NCBI GenBank assembly: GCA_023415305.1
Contig: JAEZKZ010000030.1
Span: forward strand, 21,865-85,864
DNA length: 64,000 nt
Source of the DNA: Bacillota bacterium
GTDB taxonomy: Bacteria > Bacillota > Clostridia > Acetivibrionales > DSM-1351
Reading direction: 5' to 3'
Below the pieces are notes generated by a model, which saw only the letters and a list, made by a program, of their open reading frames with translations, was not told the DNA's origin and searched no databases. Positions 9,824 through 19,134 of the stretch are shown here, one piece after another (within the stretch, counting starts at the first letter, position 1; every line of letters begins with the position of its first letter). A program made the position numbers and the translations under genes.

Positions 9824-11356
9824 ATGATTCAACTGAGGAGATTTACAGCGCTTATTTTAGCGCTTGCTATAGTTTTTACTTTTTTCGGCACCGGTGCTTT
9901 GGCTGCCGGAAACCAGCCGGATAACCAAATACAAGTAGCCGACCAATATCAGTCGACTGGCCAGACTCAGTCAACTGAACAAAATGAATATTTGGACAGT
10001 GTCAGAGCCTTTATAAAAGAGAAGTATAGCGGAGATATTCCGGAAGAGGCCTTGAATAAAGCCACTAACCTGAAGGATATGTTTTCGGTTCTCGACGATT
10101 ATTCCGAATTTTTGACACCTGAGGAGTTTAATACAGTTATAACATCTCTTTCAGGTTCTGTAGAAGGTATAGGGGTTCTTGCCAATCTTGAAGAAAAGTC
10201 AAAATATATTACCATAGACAAGGTGTATAAAAACTCTCCGGCCTGGAGGGCAGGGGTGCTGCCGGGTGATCAGATTACTCAGATAAACGGTGAATCGGTA
10301 GCCGGAAAGCCCTTCGATGAAGTTATGGATATGATTAAAGGCGCTGAAGGAACAACGGTAAAGCTGGGACTCCTTCGTCAGGGAGAGAAGAATATTATCA
10401 CTCTGGTAATAACCAGGGAGAAAATAGACATACCGACAGTTCATTATGAAATAAGGGGAAATGTCGGATATTTACAGATTGATTCCTTCTCTACCAATAC
10501 AAGTAGTGGAGTGGCAACAGCTCTTGAATACTTTGACAGTAAAAAAATAACCAGAGTAATAATGGATTTGAGATATAATCCCGGAGGATATGTAGATGAG
10601 GCAGTAGCAGTTGCCAGGTATTTTGTTCCAAAAGGTGTCATTACAAAATTGGATTACAAGGATGAGGCCGAAACCGATCAAACTTATTATTCGTCCAGGA
10701 TAAAGCTAAAATACAAACTTGCGGTACTTGTGAATGAAAATTCAGCCAGTGCGTCTGAAATACTCACAGGTGCAATAAAAGATTCCAAGGCAGGGATTAT
10801 TGTAGGAACGAAGACCTTTGGAAAAGCAAAGGTTCAGTCCTTCTTTCCCCTTTTAAGCGAGGAAGCCTTTAAAATTCGCAATCAAGATAAAGAAAAAAAG
10901 AAGGTCAATGTATTAGATTTTACATATTTCCCTATGGAAGACGAAATTGTCGGTTGGGCTAAAATGACAGTGGGTCTTTACTATACTCCTAACGGGGAAT
11001 GTATAGACCTTAACGGTATTGAGCCCAACGTTAAAGTTGCCGAAGATAAAACAATAATACCGGTAAGCCTTGTAGAGCCTTTGACGGTATCTGTGAAACC
11101 AAAGCTCGGAACCGCATATGTGGATGTATTTTATGCGGAAGCTATATTAAAGCATTTGAACTACAACGTTGACCCACCGGATAAGGTGCTTGACATGAAG
11201 ACTGTAGCAGCAATAGCAAAGTTCCAGAAGGATAATAAATTATCTAGTTACGGCGTTTTAGATTTTAGTACGCAAAAGCTTTTGAACAGCAAGCTTGCTG
11301 ATATGAAGCAGAGCAAGGACCCCGTATACTTAATGGCATCAAAACTTATAAAGTAA
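9824..11356 (+). CDS. S41 carboxy-terminal processing protease, CtpB-like, with PDZ and peptidoglycan-binding domains
   Basis: 510-residue secreted serine protease. I start at ATG 9824 (AGGGGGT 10 bases upstream) rather than the in-frame TTG at 9800. Order: signal peptide (to about residue 27), PDZ domain (about 100-180, with SPAWRAGVLPGDQITQING), S41 protease domain, and a C-terminal peptidoglycan-binding-like helical domain (AAIAKFQKDNKL). With this start the catalytic residues fall at Ser309 (in NSASASEI), Lys334 (TFGKAKVQ) and Gln338, the same numbers I recall for Bacillus CtpB. It probably trims exported proteins at the membrane-wall interface; the adjacent SLH proteins are candidate substrates (inference). 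Confidence 0.92.
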   Translation: MIQLRRFTALILALAIVFTFFGTGALAAGNQPDNQIQVADQYQSTGQTQSTEQNEYLDSVRAFIKEKYSGDIPEEALNKATNLKDMFSVLDDYSEFLTPEEFNTVITSLSGSVEGIGVLANLEEKSKYITIDKVYKNSPAWRAGVLPGDQITQINGESVAGKPFDEVMDMIKGAEGTTVKLGLLRQGEKNIITLVITREKIDIPTVHYEIRGNVGYLQIDSFSTNTSSGVATALEYFDSKKITRVIMDLRYNPGGYVDEAVAVARYFVPKGVITKLDYKDEAETDQTYYSSRIKLKYKLAVLVNENSASASEILTGAIKDSKAGIIVGTKTFGKAKVQSFFPLLSEEAFKIRNQDKEKKKVNVLDFTYFPMEDEIVGWAKMTVGLYYTPNGECIDLNGIEPNVKVAEDKTIIPVSLVEPLTVSVKPKLGTAYVDVFYAEAILKHLNYNVDPPDKVLDMKTVAAIAKFQKDNKLSSYGVLDFSTQKLLNSKLADMKQSKDPVYLMASKLIK

Positions 11357-11370
11357 ATCTCTTTTACTGA

Positions 11371-11414
11371 AAAAACCTTGCAGACTCGACTATGAGGAGT
11401 CTGCAAGGTTTTTT
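11371..11414 (+). terminator. Intrinsic terminator after the S41 protease gene
   Basis: Strong stem formed by CCTTGCAGACTC and GAGTCTGCAAGG with a 9-base loop, A-run before and six T after. It separates the SLH-protease block from the loaP block. Confidence 0.9.
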
Positions 11415-11743
11415 GTCGCTTCAGCAGCATAAAAGATAGCTTATTATCAGATTTTTCATATAATAAATTTACTTTATGTAAATTTAAAAATAATATACCC
11501 GGAAATGTATAAAAGAAATAAAACGAATATTGATAAGTTTATATCAATTAATTACAGCGGCTATCTAAATCCAACAGAGATAATTACGACATAATACGTT
11601 TTATTGTAGAAAACCTGCCATAATAAATGGGAAATGGCGAAGTTATTAATTTTACAAAATTTCTGTTCTGAGTATAATTTCATATTAACGGAATAATTTT
11701 ACAGTTATTCTAATAAATACAATAGGGTCGGACGGAAACCGTT
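11415..11743. other. AT-rich intergenic region upstream of loaP
   Basis: About 330 bases with no gene. It holds a good sigma-A-type promoter (11651-11678) and a tiny hairpin ACGGAAACCGT directly before the loaP ATG. I see no recognised riboswitch. Confidence 0.5.
11651..11678 (+). promoter_or_regulatory. Candidate sigma-A promoter for loaP and the exopolysaccharide operon
   Basis: TTTACA at 11651-11656, a 16-base spacer and a perfect TATAAT at 11673-11678. A transcript would start near 11685, leaving a leader of about 60 bases before loaP. It is the best promoter seen before the 25-kb block. Confidence 0.6.
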
Positions 11744-12265
11744 ATGAAATTTAAAAATGAAGCAGGATGGTACGCTTTGTTTGTAGCAACGGGTGAAGAA
11801 GAGAAGGTTAAAGAAAGAATAAACTTTCGATTGAATAGCCAGCTAAGAGCAATTGTTCCAAAAAGGAGAATGACTGAACGAAAGCAGGGAAAGTGGGAAG
11901 ACAAATTACGGACACTGTTTCCGGGATATATTCTTTTAAATGGAGTAATCAGTAATGAGACTTATGATCTTGTCAGGGACATTCCTGGAGTAATAAGGCT
12001 GCTTAAAGATAGCGACGGTCCACAGCAGATTTACCAAAGTGAGATCGAAATTATAGGTAGATTGACTTCAGACAATGAAATAATTGAATGTTCCAAGATA
12101 TACGTTATAGGTGGAAGAGTTGTAGTAGTAGAAGGACCCCTTTACGGACTGGAGGGCTTTATTCAGTCGGTAGATACAAGAAAAGGCAGAGTAAAAGTAG
12201 TACTGAACCTGATGAGTGAGCCACGGACAGTAGAACTAAGTGTGGCATTGGTTCAGCCGGCATAG
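11744..12265 (+). CDS. loaP: LoaP-type NusG paralogue, operon-specific antiterminator
   Basis: 173 residues with the NusG N-terminal domain (WYALFVATGEEEKVKERI, then FPGYILLNG and VRDIPGVIRLL) and a C-terminal KOW domain (GGRVVVVEGPLYGLEGFI). It differs strongly from the housekeeping NusG at 63275, and has the position expected of LoaP: first gene before a long polysaccharide operon. LoaP proteins bind elongating RNA polymerase, recruited through an RNA hairpin in the operon leader, and allow read-through of terminators. The start ATG has only a weak ribosome binding site and a small hairpin right before it, so its translation may be low or regulated. Confidence 0.88.
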   Translation: MKFKNEAGWYALFVATGEEEKVKERINFRLNSQLRAIVPKRRMTERKQGKWEDKLRTLFPGYILLNGVISNETYDLVRDIPGVIRLLKDSDGPQQIYQSEIEIIGRLTSDNEIIECSKIYVIGGRVVVVEGPLYGLEGFIQSVDTRKGRVKVVLNLMSEPRTVELSVALVQPA

Positions 12266-12670
12266 GATCCCGGAAGGTTTTTTCACTGTTTCGGCGTGAA
12301 AGAATAATATGGAGGATATAAGTTTAGTTTAAGTGGCGGAGCATACTTTTGAGGTTCCGAGTGGCGAAGCACTGCCATTTACATGAAATTTGTTTCGCAA
12401 AGCTGTTTAGTGCCCGTTCCGATTACTCTGTCTTTGCTCACAAATTATCTTGTTCTCAAGGAACTTACAGTTCCTTTTGGGGCACTACTGCCCACTTTGT
12501 ACCCCCGCTACACCGGAAAGGGGAATCCACTTTTCAATCCCCGTATAGGAATTTTACAATTGGTATTTTTGTGTACACCTTCAACCTCAATATTTCAGGC
12601 ACTTTACCCCTATTTCAAAACATATAAATTCCTATATTCTAACAAATTTTATTAAGGAGACAGGTTTTTT
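12266..12670 (+). promoter_or_regulatory. Structured leader RNA between loaP and the first polysaccharide gene (candidate LoaP recruitment element)
   Basis: 405 bases without a convincing gene. The GC content rises compared with the flanks, and compact hairpins are visible: 12458-12476 (AAGGAAC, loop TTACA, GTTCCTT), 12480-12493 (GGGCA, loop CTAC, TGCCC) and 12520-12542 (GGGGA with TCCCC), plus possible ones around 12335-12376. LoaP is known to need an RNA hairpin in the leader of its target operon, so this is where I would place it. Open frames of about 90 codons here lack ribosome binding sites and look like chance. Confidence 0.5.
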
Positions 12671-13345
12671 ATGGAGATTAAGAGATTTTTTCATTCAATA
12701 TTAAGAATGCTATGGTTAATTGTTTTATTGGCAGGAATAGGCGGCGGAATTAGTGCATATTCAAGTTATTTTACGGCAGTACCTGTTTATAGTGCAGAAA
12801 CAACTGTTTATGCCTTAAGCAAAAGTATTGCTGTTGACGGAAAGGATAGTGTTAATTATCAGGACGTAATGCTTAGCAGACAGCTGCTTCAGGATTATCA
12901 GCAGATTATTACAAGTGAACAGGTATTAACTTTAGCCTCTAAAAACCTTGATAAATACAAGATTACACCTGACCAATTAAAAGGAATGATATCGGTTGTA
13001 CCTAAGAATGATTCAGCCGTGTTGGGGATAAGTGCCGCATCCTATGATCCTCAGATTGCAGCAGAGGCCTCCAACGAAGTTACGAAGGCGTTTGTGAAAA
13101 GTCTGCAGACACTTACTAACAGTAATATAGTAGGTATACTGGATGAAGCAAAAATACCAAACTACCCGATTGGTAATGATTTTATTAAGAAAACTTTTAT
13201 TGGTACAATTGCGGGCATAGTTATAGCTTTAGCCATTATATATATAAAGGAACTCTTTGATACAACATTAAGACATATAGAGGAAGTTGAAAAATATACA
13301 AAGATTAAGCTTATGGGAGTTATACCAAAATACAATATTAAATAG
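12671..13345 (+). CDS. Polysaccharide chain-length/kinase-adaptor protein (Wzz/YveK/CpsC family)
   Basis: 224-residue membrane protein with a segment near 14-36, an extracellular Wzz domain, and a second membrane segment near 168-190 (IGTIAGIVIALAIIYI). The short cytoplasmic tail normally activates the separate tyrosine kinase, which is the next gene, 9 bases downstream. The pair controls polymer length and export. AAGGAG lies 10 bases before the ATG. First structural gene of the exopolysaccharide operon. Confidence 0.92.
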   Translation: MEIKRFFHSILRMLWLIVLLAGIGGGISAYSSYFTAVPVYSAETTVYALSKSIAVDGKDSVNYQDVMLSRQLLQDYQQIITSEQVLTLASKNLDKYKITPDQLKGMISVVPKNDSAVLGISAASYDPQIAAEASNEVTKAFVKSLQTLTNSNIVGILDEAKIPNYPIGNDFIKKTFIGTIAGIVIALAIIYIKELFDTTLRHIEEVEKYTKIKLMGVIPKYNIK

Positions 13346-13354
13346 GAGGATAAA

Positions 13355-14086
13355 ATGCAGGATAGGAGATACAACTTGATTGAGCAGGACAATCCGGCAG
13401 TAAAAGATGCATTTTCTATGCTTTCAGGTAATATTCATATAAACTCGGAGAATAAAGTTCTGAAGAGCATCGTTATTACAAGTGCCGAACCTAAAACAGG
13501 TAAAACTTCTGTGGCGACAAACCTGGCCATAACTATGACAAACTGGGGTAAGAAATGCATTTTAATTGATGCTGACATGAGAAAGAAATCTGATACCAGA
13601 GCTTTAAAATGGGGAAGTGATATGGGTTTGGCCCATTACCTTAACGGTATGGCTGAATTTGAAGAAATTCTCTCATACACCAGTATTGAAGGGCTGCTCT
13701 ATATTCCCAACGGGAATACGGCATCAAACCCTATAGGGCTATTATGCTCATCCCGGTTCTCTATATTAATGCAGAGGTTAAAAAATGATTTTGATTTTAT
13801 TGTTATAGATTCACCTGCACTTGACTCTGTATCTGATGCAGCAGTTATATCTACCAAGGCAGACGGTGTATTGCTGGTTGCCAACATGGGGAGAACAGAT
13901 CTGGATGTATTGATCAGGACAAAGGAGAAACTGGAAGCGGCTAGTACAAACCTTTTGGGGATTGTACTAAATAGAGTAGGCAAGGGACATTATAAAAAAT
14001 ATCTCAAAGCATTCAGTTACTTTTACAATATCCAGAAAAAAGCGGTAAAAAGACGCAGGCAGCAAAAAAGTTCAGTAGTAGCTTAA
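13355..14086 (+). CDS. Bacterial tyrosine kinase (CpsD/YwqD/CapB family)
   Basis: 243 residues. Walker A at 44-52 (AEPKTGKTS), Walker A' at 69-74 (ILIDAD) and Walker B (DFIVIDSPA) define the BY-kinase fold. The C-terminus has only a modest cluster of tyrosines (YKKYLKAFSYFYN) before a basic tail, the probable autophosphorylation site. It works at the membrane with the preceding Wzz-like adaptor; the matching PHP-type phosphatase is far away at 35057 rather than adjacent. Good AGGAGG site. Confidence 0.93.
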   Translation: MQDRRYNLIEQDNPAVKDAFSMLSGNIHINSENKVLKSIVITSAEPKTGKTSVATNLAITMTNWGKKCILIDADMRKKSDTRALKWGSDMGLAHYLNGMAEFEEILSYTSIEGLLYIPNGNTASNPIGLLCSSRFSILMQRLKNDFDFIVIDSPALDSVSDAAVISTKADGVLLVANMGRTDLDVLIRTKEKLEAASTNLLGIVLNRVGKGHYKKYLKAFSYFYNIQKKAVKRRRQQKSSVVA

Positions 14087-14132
14087 TGTAACGTGTATGT
14101 AGTAAAAAAGCTGTTTTGGAGGGGAATTATAA

Positions 14133-15482
14133 ATGAAGATTACAATTACCGGTACCGGATATGTAGGATTAGTAACAGGTGTTTGTCTGGCGGAGATAGG
14201 ACATCATATAACATGCTTGGATATAGATCAGATTCGGATTAAAAAGCTTCAAGATAATATAATTCCAATATTTGAGCCTGGGCTTGAGGAATTATTTTCA
14301 AAGAATAGAGAAAGGCTTAAATTTACAACTGATTTCAAAGCTACATATTGCGAAAGTGATGTAGTATTTATTTGTGTTGGAACACCTGAGAAAAAAGATG
14401 GCTCTGCCAATCTAAAGTATGTGTATGAAGCGGTTCAAAACGTAGTAGAGTGTGCACAAAAAGACTGCATAATAGTAATAAAATCAACCGTCCCAATTGG
14501 GACAGGAGATAAAATAGAAGAGCTAATCAAGCAAAAGCTCAATACCACTTCAATTAGTATTGAGGTAGCCAGTAATCCCGAATTCCTTTCGCAGGGTACG
14601 GCAATAGCGGATACAATGAATGCTTCAAGAATCGTCCTGGGTGTTAGGAACAAGGAAACAGCTCAGGTGCTTAATAAAATTTATGAGGGCTTTAATCAGA
14701 ATTACGTTATTACCGACAGAAGAAGTGCTGAAATGATAAAATACGCATCAAATGACTTTTTGGCGCTTAAGATATCCTATATAAATGAAATTGCTAACTT
14801 GTGTGACATGACTGGAGCAAATGTTGACGATGTTGCACAGGGCATGGGTTTCGATCCGAGGATTGGCAACCGCTTCCTGAAAGCAGGAATAGGTTATGGC
14901 GGCTCATGCTTTCCCAAAGATACAAAGGCATTACATTGGCTGGCTAACTTTAATGATTGTGAATTAAAGACTATTAAGGCTGCAATAGATGTTAATGAAA
15001 ACCAAAAGATTAAGCTTATAAAAAAAGCCAGAAAATACTATGATAGTTTTCGCGGCTTAACAGTAGCAATCCTTGGATTAACTTTTAAACCCGGTACAGA
15101 TGATCTTCGTGAAGCACCGTCTTTACAGAATATACCTATCCTTCTGGAGGACGGAGCAAACATAAAAGCTTGGGATCCTATTGGAATGGAAAACTTCAAG
15201 AAAATCTATCCCAATGAAATAAAGTACTTTAACTCCGTTGAAGAGACAATTAAAGATGCTGATTTATGCTTGATACTCACTGAATGGCAGGAGATAGTCA
15301 ATTTCAATCTTGAAAAATTTCCTTTACTCATGCGCAATCCTATTGTTTTGGATGGAAGAAATTGTTTTGACCTTAAAGCAGTGGCAGGTAAGAATTTCGT
15401 TTATGAATCTATTGGCAGAAAGGTTTTAAATTCTAGCCTTGATGTGGAAGAGGGGATTTATAAAAGTGAAAGGGTTGGATAG
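14133..15482 (+). CDS. ugd: UDP-glucose 6-dehydrogenase
   Basis: 449 residues. Oxidises UDP-glucose to UDP-glucuronate with NAD. The N-terminal Rossmann motif GTGYVGLVTG, the middle helix and the catalytic Cys259 in GYGGSCFPKD are all present, as is the C-terminal UDP-binding domain (LTFKPGTDDLREAPS). GGAGGGG precedes the ATG. It implies that the encoded polymer contains glucuronic acid or a sugar derived from it. Confidence 0.95.
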   Translation: MKITITGTGYVGLVTGVCLAEIGHHITCLDIDQIRIKKLQDNIIPIFEPGLEELFSKNRERLKFTTDFKATYCESDVVFICVGTPEKKDGSANLKYVYEAVQNVVECAQKDCIIVIKSTVPIGTGDKIEELIKQKLNTTSISIEVASNPEFLSQGTAIADTMNASRIVLGVRNKETAQVLNKIYEGFNQNYVITDRRSAEMIKYASNDFLALKISYINEIANLCDMTGANVDDVAQGMGFDPRIGNRFLKAGIGYGGSCFPKDTKALHWLANFNDCELKTIKAAIDVNENQKIKLIKKARKYYDSFRGLTVAILGLTFKPGTDDLREAPSLQNIPILLEDGANIKAWDPIGMENFKKIYPNEIKYFNSVEETIKDADLCLILTEWQEIVNFNLEKFPLLMRNPIVLDGRNCFDLKAVAGKNFVYESIGRKVLNSSLDVEEGIYKSERVG

Positions 15483-16518
15483 CAAATTAAATATACAGCA
15501 CAATGAGGATTTGGATTTTTTAAAGGGTATTGGAATATGCATGGTTGTCTTGGGACACTGCATAACATCAGCTCTAGAGGCAAATAACTATATACTCCAC
15601 ACTATTAAGGAGATAATATATACCTTCCATATGCCTATATTTTTTATAGTTTCGGGATATATACAGGGATTGCGAACTTATGATATCAGAAGATTTAAAA
15701 AATTCGGCTTTAGCCAGACCAGAAAATACCTGCTTCCATACTTTGTATGGTCGCTGACCTTATACCTGTTCTATTACTTGCTGAAAACTGTAAACTCCGA
15801 CATAATTCCAGAAAAGTTAACCTTGAATCCTATTGGTGTATTCAGGGATATTTTTTTATTCAAGGTGCTGACAGGCAATGTATTGTGGTTTGTTTATATC
15901 TTGTTTATTGTCACCGTTGTATCCTATCTGGTACATAGTTTTATGAGTAATAAATATATAAATCTGATATTTTTACTGGCTGTTTTAATTGGAGGGTTTT
16001 TGGCAAATAACTTTATCAGCAATCAGCTTTTTGTACCAAAAAGATTCCTGGTGGTATGGATATATTACGAAATAGGTGTATTTATTGCAAGATATATCAG
16101 GAATATAGAGTTCAGAGCTAATCCGCTTCTGAATTGCGTACTGGTAGTTTTATATGCCATAGCATTTAAGTTTTACACCACATCATACGGCTTTATCGGA
16201 AACAGCTTAAAAGTATTTTGTGCTTTAACAGCCGTATTTGTTTTATACAGTCTATCAAAATATAAGAACAATGTTGTATACAGAATATTAAACTATCTGG
16301 GTAAAAGAACTGCAGCAATATATTATATGCATAATCCCTATATTGTTCTGATTTCGGTAACTGCAATGACAGGATATGCGAATCTTAACTTTGTGCCTGC
16401 AATTGTAATAGCATTTTCTCTCGGTCTTTTTATACCTTTAATCCTTCAAGAGTTGTTGTTTAATAAAGTAAATCTGCTTAAAGGTGTATTTTTCGGAGAT
16501 AGGATTTGGGCAAAATAA
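15466..16518 (+). CDS. Membrane acyltransferase, family 3
   Basis: About 350 residues with roughly ten membrane segments. The N-terminal motif DLDFLKGIGICMVVLGH with its histidine, and FHMPIFFIVSGY, are typical of acyltransferase-3 enzymes that O-acetylate or succinylate sugars at the membrane. I favour the GTG at 15466, which has AGAGGGG 10 bases upstream; a TTG at 15439 is in frame but lacks a site. The start overlaps the end of ugd by 17 bases, so the two are coupled. The acyl group cannot be inferred. Confidence 0.87.
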   Translation: MKGLDSKLNIQHNEDLDFLKGIGICMVVLGHCITSALEANNYILHTIKEIIYTFHMPIFFIVSGYIQGLRTYDIRRFKKFGFSQTRKYLLPYFVWSLTLYLFYYLLKTVNSDIIPEKLTLNPIGVFRDIFLFKVLTGNVLWFVYILFIVTVVSYLVHSFMSNKYINLIFLLAVLIGGFLANNFISNQLFVPKRFLVVWIYYEIGVFIARYIRNIEFRANPLLNCVLVVLYAIAFKFYTTSYGFIGNSLKVFCALTAVFVLYSLSKYKNNVVYRILNYLGKRTAAIYYMHNPYIVLISVTAMTGYANLNFVPAIVIAFSLGLFIPLILQELLFNKVNLLKGVFFGDRIWAK

Positions 16519-16539
16519 ATAATTTAGTGGGAGCTTTAT

Positions 16540-18111
16540 GTGAATAAAAAACTTTTATCAGCAGCACTGGTTGTAACAGTAATATCATCTGTGGGTAAGA
16601 TACTGGGATTAGTAAGGGAAAGCGCTCTGGCTTCTTACTTTGGAATGAGCAGGGATACTGACGCATTTAAAATCGCTTTTTCTATTCCCGATATACTGGT
16701 ATCCATACTGTGTGTTTCCATATTGCAGGTATTTGTTCCGATATATACAGATATCCTGAAAGAAAAAAAACCCGAAAGAACAAAGAAATTTCTAGATACC
16801 ATATATACATTTGTCGGATTGGCTGCCATAGTAATGGCTTCTTTAGGGATTATATTCTGCAGACAGTTAATAAATGTCATTGCTCCGGGTTTTGAATCGG
16901 AAACCATAAATAAAACAGTGATTTTGGCCTTTATTATCTTACCCGGCACATTTTTTTATGTCATGGGCAATCTTACTGCCAGCTATTTGCAAATTCACGG
17001 ACGGTTTATAGTCTCTTCGCTGATATGGTTCTCTTACAATGTCTGTATTATTGTTTCACTGGTTTTCTTCAGCGGGTTTGGTATAAAATGTGTTGCAGCC
17101 GGAGCCTTGGTAGGGCTGGTGGGAATGCTGCTTATACAGCTGCCGTCACTAAAGAAAGAAGGTTTCTCATATAACTTTAGTTTGGATTTCAGGGATAAAG
17201 GTCTTAGGCAAATTGGAATTTCTATAGTACCTGTAGTAATTGCATCGGCATTTAGTCAAATATATAACATAATAAACAGGATGATGGCATCAGGGCTGGA
17301 CGCAGGAAGCATAAGTGCCATGGATTTTGCGTATAAGGTAGCAATGCTTGTATACGGTGTTTTTGTAGTATCCTTAGTAACTGTAATTTACCCTTCAATG
17401 GCCGACAAAAGCGACAATTCAGAGGAGTTTAAAAAGAATATTTCCAGTAATCTTTCTATAGGAGGAATAATTGTATTACCTCTGGTAACACTGGTTTATA
17501 TTTTAAGAGTTCCTGTAATTCGGGTTTTGTTCCAGAGAGGCTCCTTTTCGGAAGCCGATACTGCAATCACAGCGGGAATACTTGGGTTTACGGTATTTGG
17601 AATTGTCGGGATTACTTATAGAGAAATCTTAAATAGAGCCTTCTATTCTTTAAAAGACACGAAAACACCAATGATAAACGGGATTATTGCAATAACTTTA
17701 AATATTATACTTAACCTTAGTTTGGTACGAGCAATGGGAATAAACGGTCTGGCTCTTGGTACGGCAATTTCGAGTTTTATCAGTGCGGGAATGTTATTTC
17801 TCAGATTAAATAATAAAATTGGGGGAATTAAGCAGGGGGTAATTAGCGATTGTTTTATAAAGCCACTGTTTGCATCTATGATAATGGGGGCAGTTATTCT
17901 TCTGAGTGACAGCTTCCTAAAGAGCTTCATAAATACTCAGGAGGGACTTGTAATTTCGTTGATAAGGATGAGTTTGTATTCCATGTTTGGTGTATTGGTT
18001 TATATATTTGTGATTTTACAGTTTAATATTGCAGAGGTAAATTTGTTTAAGGAAAAGCTTTTAACTAAGCTGAATAATAAAGGCTATCTATTAGGAGTAA
18101 AAAATGATTGA
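16540..18111 (+). CDS. MurJ/MviN-like lipid-linked oligosaccharide flippase
   Basis: 523 residues, about 14 membrane segments, MOP superfamily. The N-terminus (SSVGKILGLVRESALASYFG) and the loop RVLFQRGSFSEADT are characteristic of MurJ. In this operon it most likely flips the polysaccharide repeat unit, the role usually played by Wzx; a role in lipid II transport is the alternative. GTG start with GTGGGAG upstream. It overlaps the next glycosyltransferase by 8 bases. Confidence 0.88.
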   Translation: MNKKLLSAALVVTVISSVGKILGLVRESALASYFGMSRDTDAFKIAFSIPDILVSILCVSILQVFVPIYTDILKEKKPERTKKFLDTIYTFVGLAAIVMASLGIIFCRQLINVIAPGFESETINKTVILAFIILPGTFFYVMGNLTASYLQIHGRFIVSSLIWFSYNVCIIVSLVFFSGFGIKCVAAGALVGLVGMLLIQLPSLKKEGFSYNFSLDFRDKGLRQIGISIVPVVIASAFSQIYNIINRMMASGLDAGSISAMDFAYKVAMLVYGVFVVSLVTVIYPSMADKSDNSEEFKKNISSNLSIGGIIVLPLVTLVYILRVPVIRVLFQRGSFSEADTAITAGILGFTVFGIVGITYREILNRAFYSLKDTKTPMINGIIAITLNIILNLSLVRAMGINGLALGTAISSFISAGMLFLRLNNKIGGIKQGVISDCFIKPLFASMIMGAVILLSDSFLKSFINTQEGLVISLIRMSLYSMFGVLVYIFVILQFNIAEVNLFKEKLLTKLNNKGYLLGVKND

Positions 18112-19132
18112 AAAAGAACAAAGAAAAGCTGTAAGCGTCATTATACCAATGTTTAATGCAGAAAAATACTTGGATAAATGTGTGATATGTTTGAATAATC
18201 AGAGCTACAAAGACTTTGAAGTTATATTTGTCAATGATGGATCAACTGACGGCACGCTTAGCTTAATCATATCCAAATCTCACAAGTTCGAATTCTCTTA
18301 TAAGCTGATATCAACAGAGAATAAAGGTGTTGCTTCTGCAAGAAATACCGGGCTCGAAGCTGCTGAAGGTGAGTACATCGTATTTATTGATGCTGATGAT
18401 TACCTAGAGCAGGATTATCTCAAAGATATGTATACCAGCATACTACTGAATAATGCCGAGTGTGCTGTTTGCGGTTGGAAAAAGGTGAATGAACAGCAAG
18501 ATATTTTAAGTGTGTCATATATACCGGAAAACAGGTATATAAACAAAAGTGATAAAAAGACTGTTCTGGAACAAATGGAAGTCGGCAGATTTGATCCGCA
18601 GATATGGTGTACCATGCTGAAAAGGGATATGTTGACCCATAACCAGATAAGATTTACTGATGGATGCAGATATGGAGAGGACAGTGAGTTTATTCAAAAA
18701 GCACTTTTATATAGCCAAAGTGCTGTACATACAGGAACCAGAGGGTACTACTATGTAGTCAGAAGTTCATCCTGCAATAAAAAGAAGGTTGGGTTACAAA
18801 GGCTTGATAGTTTGCATGCTTTCAAAAGACTTTTGTCATACATCAATGAAAAAGGGATAATATTTGATGACAGAATCCTCACTAAAATGTATACCCGAAA
18901 GATATTGTATTTGGTTAAGTGCTTTATCAAAGAACAGGATGCCGGGTTGTATTATCAATTAATAAATGATGATGCTAACAGACAAATAATTTTTAGAGAG
19001 TTGAGTTCAACAACCTCAAAGAAACAAAAAATCAACATATTAATGCTTCTGAAATTCCCCAAAATATACTATTTCACATATAACATTCTGTACTCGGGGT
19101 ATTTACATTTTTACATCAGAGCGGGGGCGTAA
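18104..19132 (+). CDS. Glycosyltransferase family 2
   Basis: 342 residues. GT-A fold with SVIIPMFNAEKYLDKCV, the nucleotide-binding NDGSTDGT, ENKGVASARNTGL and the metal-binding DADDYL, so it transfers a sugar from an NDP-sugar. The C-terminal third is basic and lacks a clear membrane segment, placing it as a peripheral enzyme on the inner face. Sugar specificity unknown. TAGGAG site; followed after 2 bases by the next transferase. Confidence 0.9.
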   Translation: MIEKEQRKAVSVIIPMFNAEKYLDKCVICLNNQSYKDFEVIFVNDGSTDGTLSLIISKSHKFEFSYKLISTENKGVASARNTGLEAAEGEYIVFIDADDYLEQDYLKDMYTSILLNNAECAVCGWKKVNEQQDILSVSYIPENRYINKSDKKTVLEQMEVGRFDPQIWCTMLKRDMLTHNQIRFTDGCRYGEDSEFIQKALLYSQSAVHTGTRGYYYVVRSSSCNKKKVGLQRLDSLHAFKRLLSYINEKGIIFDDRILTKMYTRKILYLVKCFIKEQDAGLYYQLINDDANRQIIFRELSSTTSKKQKINILMLLKFPKIYYFTYNILYSGYLHFYIRAGA

Positions 19133-19134
19133 GT

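Noticed and set aside
12349..12655. Two overlapping frames of about 90 codons in the loaP-wzz gap
   Set aside because: No ribosome binding site, odd composition, and both cross the hairpins; better explained as structured leader RNA.
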